Positions 6,843 through 10,428 of a DNA stretch of 10,428 nucleotides are shown piece by piece. The DNA lies in contig CAZSVI010000129.1 of assembly GCA_964610205.1 (NCBI GenBank), forward strand, positions 1 through 10,428, in the 5' to 3' direction. Source of the stretch: CAZSVI01 sp964610205. Its GTDB lineage: Bacteria; Bacillota; Clostridia; DSM-8532. The translations under genes were made by a program, and so were the position numbers. Each line of letters starts with the position of its first letter. The stretch's first letter is position 1. The notes under the pieces are model-generated. The model ran no database searches. It saw only the letters and a list, made by a program, of their open reading frames with translations, and was not told the DNA's origin.

Positions 6843-7965
6843 TTGATATCACCCCGCTGATTTTTTTCAGTATTTCTTCAGGTGTTATAACGTCGCCATC
6901 CACCTTTCCAATATGGGAAAGAAGACAGTTGTTCTTTATGATACGTTCGGCTTCAAAAAGTATCTGTCCGTAATTGTGTTCAGCGACAATAATATGCTTT
7001 GCTTTAAGGGATATCCCCTTCAGCCTTTTTTCCGGGAAAGGCCAGATTGTGATCAGTCTGAACATGCCTGCCTTTATACCCGAACTCCGGGCTGATTTTA
7101 CCGCTTCCATAGCGCTTCTGGCCGTTCCGCCATAACACAGGATGATAATCTCCGCATCATCAATATTCTTTTCTTCATATGTAACAATATCATTATGATT
7201 GTCCTGTATTTTTTTCATAAGCCTTGTACAAAGCTCACCGGCTGTTTTATTGCTGTTCACGGGGAATCCCGCCTCGTCATGCATTAGTCCGGTAACATGA
7301 TAACGGAATCCTCCTCCCACAGGAGACATGCGCGGGACTATCTCTCCTTCAGGAACCTTGTATGCAAGGTAATCCTTCTGCCCAGGCGAAGGCTTTATGC
7401 GATCAAATATTACAAGCTCGGACGGAATTTCAATACCTTCCCGCATATGTCCGACTATTTCATCAAGAAGCAGTATTACAGGTGTCCGGTATTTTTCCGA
7501 CAGGTTAAAACTCCGTACCGTTAAGTCAAAGGTTTCCCTTACTGAAGAAGCAGATAGGACTATAATCGGATGATCACCGTGCGTACCCCACCTTGCCTGC
7601 ATCACGTCGCCCTGTGACGGCGATGTTGGAAGTCCGGTTGAAGGACCTGAACGCTGAACATTGACAATAACGCAGGGTATCTCCGTCATTGCCCCATAAC
7701 CTAAATTTTCCTGTTTAAGTGAAAAGCCCGGCCCGCTTGTGGCAGTCATTGATTTCAATCCTGCCAGAGAACCTCCTATAACTGCCGCCATTGATGCAAT
7801 TTCATCTTCCATCTGAATAAATTTACCTCCAACCATCGGCAGCCTTATTGCCGACAGTTCGGCAATCTCTGTTGAAGGTGTAATGGGGTAGCCGGCAAAA
7901 AACCGCATTCCTGCGGCTATCGCTCCTTCTACACATGCTTCGTTCCCCTGCATCAGCCTGTACAT
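6823..7965 (-). CDS. korA: 2-oxoglutarate:ferredoxin oxidoreductase, alpha subunit
   Basis: This 380-residue alpha subunit carries the domains that contact the 2-oxoacid and the TPP of the beta subunit. It has GYPITPSTEIAE (25-36), the conserved oxoacid-contacting YPITPS motif; MEDEIASMAAVIGGSLAG (52-69); the TSGPG turn (76-80); and RSGPSTGLPTSPSQGD (105-120) followed by ARWGTHGDHP. A C-terminal transketolase-like domain II follows, with CYGGTARSAMEA, LITIWPFPEK and VAEHNYGQ. Gamma domain and ferredoxin domain are separate genes, giving the four-subunit KorDABC layout. The ATG at 7965 is preceded by AGAGGTG at normal spacing. It is separated from korD by 70 bases holding a strong hairpin and overlaps korB by 20 bases. 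No catalytic motif is missing. Confidence 0.95.
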   Translation of the reverse strand: MYRLMQGNEACVEGAIAAGMRFFAGYPITPSTEIAELSAIRLPMVGGKFIQMEDEIASMAAVIGGSLAGLKSMTATSGPGFSLKQENLGYGAMTEIPCVIVNVQRSGPSTGLPTSPSQGDVMQARWGTHGDHPIIVLSASSVRETFDLTVRSFNLSEKYRTPVILLLDEIVGHMREGIEIPSELVIFDRIKPSPGQKDYLAYKVPEGEIVPRMSPVGGGFRYHVTGLMHDEAGFPVNSNKTAGELCTRLMKKIQDNHNDIVTYEEKNIDDAEIIILCYGGTARSAMEAVKSARSSGIKAGMFRLITIWPFPEKRLKGISLKAKHIIVAEHNYGQILFEAERIIKNNCLLSHIGKVDGDVITPEEILKKISGVISIGKSVG

Positions 7966-8008
7966 TGGTACACCTCTTTCAATTCAAAACACCGGTGCAA
8001 ATTACGTG

Positions 8009-8047
8009 CAAAACGCGGGCGTTATTGCGCCTGCCTTACGCGTTTTG
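8009..8047 (-). promoter_or_regulatory. RNA hairpin spanning the korD stop codon, ahead of korA
   Basis: CAAAACGCG (8009-8017) and CGCGTTTTG (8039-8047) are a perfect 9-base inverted repeat. Inside, GGCG and CGCC on the minus strand close a CAATAA loop. In the transcript the 5' arm is made of the last korD codons (CAA AAC GCG) and the TAA lies just inside the stem. There is no T-tract of terminator quality after it. A second small hairpin, GTGTG-TTG-CACAC, precedes it inside korD. A role in partial attenuation, mRNA processing or ribosome-dependent control of korA is inferred. Confidence 0.55.
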
Positions 8048-8257
8048 TGTGCAACACACGAGTGTTTTATCAAAATATAGCGCGAAATCGGGACAGAGCA
8101 ACTCGCACAATCCACAGCTTATGCAGTTTTCAGGTTGAATTATTACCGCTTTTCCATTATCAAGCTTTAGAACATTCTTTGGACAAAACTCTGCACAGAT
8201 ACCACAACCCTTACACCATTCTGCATTTAAAACCAGTTCTTTTACTGTGGCCTTCAT
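8036..8257 (-). CDS. korD: 2-oxoglutarate:ferredoxin oxidoreductase, delta subunit (2x[4Fe-4S] ferredoxin)
   Basis: This is a 73-residue ferredoxin-like protein with two CxxCxxCxxxCP cluster motifs: C15, C18, C21 and C25 (CKGCGICAEFCP), and C45, C48, C51 and C55 (CISCGLCELLCP). It would accept electrons from the KorAB core and pass them to free ferredoxin. Two more cysteines near the end (C68, C69) are outside the motifs. The start at 8257 gives the usual short N-terminus; GGGGG (8269-8273) lies 11 bases upstream. The ATG at 8275 would add MGAYIF but has no ribosome binding site. It is the first gene of the operon, 70 bases before korA. A free-standing ferredoxin is possible, but gene order strongly favours KorD. 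Confidence 0.9.
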   Translation of the reverse strand: MKATVKELVLNAEWCKGCGICAEFCPKNVLKLDNGKAVIIQPENCISCGLCELLCPDFALYFDKTLVCCTQNA

Positions 8258-8339
8258 GAAAATATATGCCCCCATTTTATAGATACTTATTTAATAAATT
8301 ACATATTTTACAATTATAATACTTTTGTCTCCAATTAAA

Positions 8340-8369
8340 ATAATAGCATTATGTAATAAGAATTACCAA
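8340..8369 (-). promoter_or_regulatory. Candidate kor-suc operon promoter
   Basis: On the minus strand TTGGTA (8369-8364) is followed after 18 bases by TATTAT (8345-8340), matching the sigma-70/sigma-A consensus at 4 and 5 of 6 positions. Transcription would begin near 8333, leaving a leader of about 75 bases before korD. The -10 also falls in a short dyad, ATAAT-AGC-ATTAT (8340-8352). AT-rich sequence makes chance matches likely. Confidence 0.35.
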
Positions 8370-8393
8370 CACTAAAGTATCTGTTTTTTTCAC

Positions 8394-8412
8394 AACTATT
8401 TGGTTGTTAGTT
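8394..8412. promoter_or_regulatory. Candidate LysR-type recognition site (T-N11-A dyad)
   Basis: AACTA (8394-8398) and TAGTT (8408-8412) form a 5-bp inverted repeat with a 9-base centre. T8397 and A8409 give the T-N11-A spacing typical of LysR-type regulator sites. Its centre is about 70 bases upstream of the start predicted from the candidate promoter, close to the usual -65 position. An overlapping repeat, ACAAC (8392-8396) with GTTGT (8403-8407), is also present. The fit of position and shape is suggestive, not proof. Confidence 0.35.
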
Positions 8413-8432
8413 TTATCCTTTAGGGATTGACG

Positions 8433-8452
8433 TTCAAATTTTGCTATTTGAA
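8433..8452. promoter_or_regulatory. Second dyad upstream of the kor operon
   Basis: TTCAAAT (8433-8439) and ATTTGAA (8446-8452) are perfect 7-base inverted repeats with a 6-base spacer. The even length does not give a symmetric T-N11-A, so it need not be a LysR site. It lies about 110 bases upstream of the predicted transcription start and could be an auxiliary operator or another regulator's site. Confidence 0.35.
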
Positions 8453-8527
8453 AAATGTAAATACTACCTGATTATGTGAATGTTTTTTCCATTTTTATTT
8501 TAGGAAAATGTATTGATGCCTGACAAT

Positions 8528-8563
8528 AACTTCAACTGCCTGCGTTATGCATATATTGAAGTT
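8528..8563 (-). terminator. Candidate hairpin after the LysR-type gene
   Basis: AACTTCAA (8528-8535) and TTGAAGTT (8556-8563) form an 8-bp perfect inverted repeat with a 20-base loop, beginning 17 bases after the regulator's stop codon. No T-tract follows on the minus strand, so intrinsic termination is uncertain. It is the best candidate for a boundary between the regulator and operon transcripts. Confidence 0.3.
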
Positions 8564-8580
8564 TATATGCTGCAGAAAAC

Positions 8581-9522
8581 CTAATCTTCTGAATATATCT
8601 CCTTTACAAGAGAAATAAATTTCTTTGAGGAATTGGAAAGGTATCTTCCCTTGCGATATCCGATGACAAGGGTTCCGTCTGTTGAACTGTCATTTAACGG
8701 AAAAATATGTATCGGTTTGTCCATTTCACTTAATATAAACGGACTTAAATTTTTAACGAACAATTCGGGATAAAAGGTAATACCCATTCCTTTAATACAA
8801 AGAGCCAGAAGTGTTTCAATGTTTTCCGTTACAAGAATTATATCCGGTTTTATTTTATTCTTTTTAAGATACTCATCGGCAATGGTGCGTAACCTGTTGC
8901 GGGTGGACATCATTAAAAACGGACAATTTTTGAACAAGGATATGTCCACTCCATTTTCAAACCGCGTAATAATATCGGCAAAATCTCCGGGAAACTCCTG
9001 CTTCAGAATTGCATCGGGTACAACAAGGAAAATTTTTTCTGTCAGGATATCTATCGATTCCGCCTCATCAAGTTTAATAGGTGAAAAACCAATCATCAGA
9101 TCAATCTGACTATGAAAAAGCTTATCTTCAAGCTCATCCGAATTGCCTTCCACCAAAGACAGATCAATACCCGGGTAACGCTCTTTGTATACAGGAAGAA
9201 CGTTGGGCAGGAAGACACGGCCTCTGGTGTGAGAAACTCCGATGGTCAAACTTCCCTTGCTGTTATTATTGATATCTTCCATCTCTACAGTGATTTGCTT
9301 TTCAATATCCAGTATCTGTGCCGTCATCCGAGCTACCCTTGTGCCTGCATACGTCAGCGAAAGTGGCGTAGTACGGGTAAACAGAGTAACTCCCAGTTGC
9401 TTTTCAAGCTTTAAAATATGGTTGCTTAATGACTGCTGAGAAATAAAGAGTTTCTCCGCCGCCCTGGTGATATTTAATTCCTCCGCGACAACCAAAAAAT
9501 AATGAAGATTCAAAAAATTCAT
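8581..9522 (-). CDS. LysR-family transcriptional regulator
   Basis: This 313-residue protein has a winged helix-turn-helix at its start (about residues 4-62: LHYFLVVAEELNITRAAEKL, then FISQQSLSNHILKLEKQLG, then LFTRTTPLSLTYAG). A linker helix follows, then a periplasmic-binding-protein-like effector domain (about 90-295) opening with GSLTIGVSHTRGRVFLP. Length is typical for the family. The start is set at ATG 9522, giving MNFLNLHYF; a TTG at 9528 would add two residues, and neither has a strong ribosome binding site. It is transcribed in the same direction as the kor-suc operon and lies just upstream of it, with 323 bases between. The operon is its likely target and a carboxylate such as 2-oxoglutarate or succinate a possible effector, but both are inferred. 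The ligand cannot be read from the sequence. Confidence 0.92.
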   Translation of the reverse strand: MNFLNLHYFLVVAEELNITRAAEKLFISQQSLSNHILKLEKQLGVTLFTRTTPLSLTYAGTRVARMTAQILDIEKQITVEMEDINNNSKGSLTIGVSHTRGRVFLPNVLPVYKERYPGIDLSLVEGNSDELEDKLFHSQIDLMIGFSPIKLDEAESIDILTEKIFLVVPDAILKQEFPGDFADIITRFENGVDISLFKNCPFLMMSTRNRLRTIADEYLKKNKIKPDIILVTENIETLLALCIKGMGITFYPELFVKNLSPFILSEMDKPIHIFPLNDSSTDGTLVIGYRKGRYLSNSSKKFISLVKEIYSED

Positions 9523-9587
9523 ACTCAATTTTTATCCGACCAATTAATTTGTTTTAATGGACTGGATATTTTGCACTCACCCAAAAT

Positions 9588-9616
9588 AGGATACTACAAC
9601 GCACCTCCATTTGCAA
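9588..9616 (-). promoter_or_regulatory. Candidate promoter of the LysR-type gene
   Basis: On the minus strand TTGCAA (9616-9611) is followed after 17 bases by TATCCT (9593-9588), each matching the consensus at 4 of 6 positions. Transcription would begin near 9581, about 60 bases before the start codon. The match is modest. Confidence 0.28.
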
Positions 9617-9634
9617 GTATCTTTAAAATTCCCG

Positions 9635-9663
9635 GGTGCATTTAAATATAAATATAGCGCACC
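9635..9663. repeat. Short inverted repeat near the transposase fragment
   Basis: GGTGC (9635-9639) and GCACC (9659-9663) flank a 19-base, almost pure A+T centre. It lies between the regulator and the transposase remnant. It may be a regulatory dyad or a remnant of an element end. I could not identify a clean insertion-sequence terminus here. Confidence 0.25.
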
Positions 9664-9738
9664 ATAAATTTTCACATAAATAAAATAATTCTAACAAAAA
9701 TGGACGAAAACCTTTGGAATTTAGAGGGATCGTTTTTT

Positions 9739-10428
9739 ATTGCTTTTCCTGTATCTAATGCTTATTTGCCCACAGTGCCAAGGTGATACCTGTGAAAAAT
9801 GGATTAGTAAACGCAAACAGGAAATGCTTCCTGTATCATACTATCACATAATATTTACCATACCATCTGAAATGAATCCAGTAATTTTACAGAACCAGAA
9901 ACGCATGTATAACATGCTGTTTAAGGCGTCTGCACAAACACTTCTTGAATTGGCATCGGACAGAAAATACCTTGGGGCAAAAATAGGTTTTATGTCTATA
10001 CTCCACACCTGGGGTCAGAATTTAATGGATCATCCCCATATCCATTGCTTAGTTCCCGGTTGCGGAATATCTGAACGTAATGATTACTGGCTGGATATTA
10101 CACCCAGGAAGTATTTTATACCGATGCATGTAATTGCACAATTATTCCGCGGTAAATTTATGAGTATGTTTAATCAAGAATATGAAAAAGGGGAATTGAT
10201 TCTTGCGGGAGGGTTGGAATATTTAAAGGATAAAAATCAATACAGAAAACTAAAGAACAAATTATACGACAAGGGTTGGGTTGTAAATATCCGACCACCA
10301 TTCTCAAATGGAACAGTTGTATTAGAATACCTTAGCAGATATTTAAACCGGGTTGCAATTTGATTAGTGATGTCAAAAATAGCATATATATGCTTGAGCA
10401 CCGGGTATTTTAGTATTTTCACTGTTAT
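9739..10428 (+). pseudogene. IS91-family (HUH, Y2) transposase, broken and partial
   Basis: The open stretch 9740-10363 reads as the middle of an IS91/IS801/IS1294-type transposase, a rolling-circle-type single-strand nickase. It contains the end of the zinc-binding region (CPQCQGDTCEKW, residues 10-21), then LPVSYYHIIFTIP, the HUH metal motif HPHIHCLVPG (98-107) and the paired tyrosines of the Y2 site, Y197 and Y201 in EYLSRYLNR. The start is lost: no ribosome binding site is present, the first zinc-binding cysteines are absent, and the DNA at 9739-9770 resembles the usual SCKNRYCP coding region in a shifted frame. The frame stops at TGA 10361-10363 right after RVAI; a shifted frame continues as ISDVKNS... 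until TAG at 10411, where family members go on for many residues. It is most likely inactive. The right end lies outside the window. Confidence 0.85.

Larger units (their letters stand above)
8258..8580 (-). other. AT-rich intergenic control region upstream of korD
   Basis: This 323-base stretch between the LysR-type gene and korD has no convincing gene on either strand. It holds the candidate promoter, two dyads and the post-LysR hairpin given as separate entries. I saw no riboswitch-like conserved structure and no tRNA. Besides the main promoter candidate there is a perfect TATAAT at 8318-8313, but it lacks a matching -35. Confidence 0.6.

Noticed and set aside
7995..8012. GTGCAAA repeated twice, considered as a CRISPR-like or iteron repeat
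   Set aside because: Only two 7-base copies with a 4-base gap, with no further units; one copy overlaps the hairpin arm.
8461..8520. A/T-rich stem TTTTCC with GGAAAA after the LysR-type gene as a terminator
   Set aside because: Six mostly A-T pairs with a 12-base loop in AT-rich DNA are weak; the 8-bp repeat at 8528-8563 is the better candidate.
8276..8580. A possible small gene, riboswitch or RNA gene in the region upstream of korD
   Set aside because: No frame with a ribosome binding site, and no tRNA-like or known riboswitch-like folding could be made out; the region looks like AT-rich promoter DNA.

Overview
The window looks like a chromosomal stretch from an anaerobic, low-to-moderate G+C member of the Bacillota, most likely a clostridium. 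This is inferred from a ferredoxin-dependent 2-oxoacid oxidoreductase in place of a 2-oxoglutarate dehydrogenase, a DUF6512-type membrane protein, strong GGAGG-like ribosome binding sites and the clostridial look of the Hsp20 and IS91-family fragments. No rRNA, tRNA, CRISPR array or phage gene was seen.

Left flank (1-1073). Two nested or perfect palindromes precede a truncated hsp20 gene. A small DUF6512-like membrane protein gene follows on the same strand. It converges on a Bax inhibitor-1/YetJ-like membrane protein gene at 1074-1787, minus strand.

Core (1877-8257, all minus strand, read right to left). The order is korD (2x[4Fe-4S] ferredoxin), korA, korB, korC, sucC, sucD, then a two-domain AspT/YidE-type transporter. 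From korA to sucD the genes overlap or are separated by at most 16 bases, so they form one transcription unit. Together they would carry out 2-oxoglutarate + CoA + oxidised ferredoxin -> succinyl-CoA + CO2 + reduced ferredoxin, then succinyl-CoA + ADP (or GDP) + Pi -> succinate + ATP (or GTP) + CoA. The transporter fits as an exporter or exchanger for the product or substrate, but its substrate is inferred from context only. Possible RNA hairpins sit at the two largest gaps, korD/korA and sucD/transporter, and could set subunit and transporter expression levels.

Control and right flank (8258-10428). A 323-base AT-rich region upstream of korD holds a candidate promoter, a T-N11-A dyad about 70 bases upstream of the expected transcription start, and a second dyad. 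Upstream of it, on the same strand, is a LysR-family regulator gene, the natural candidate controller of the operon. The right end is a broken IS91-family (HUH, Y2) transposase that runs off the window. Broken genes at both ends (hsp20 and the transposase) suggest that the conserved core sits between rearranged flanks.
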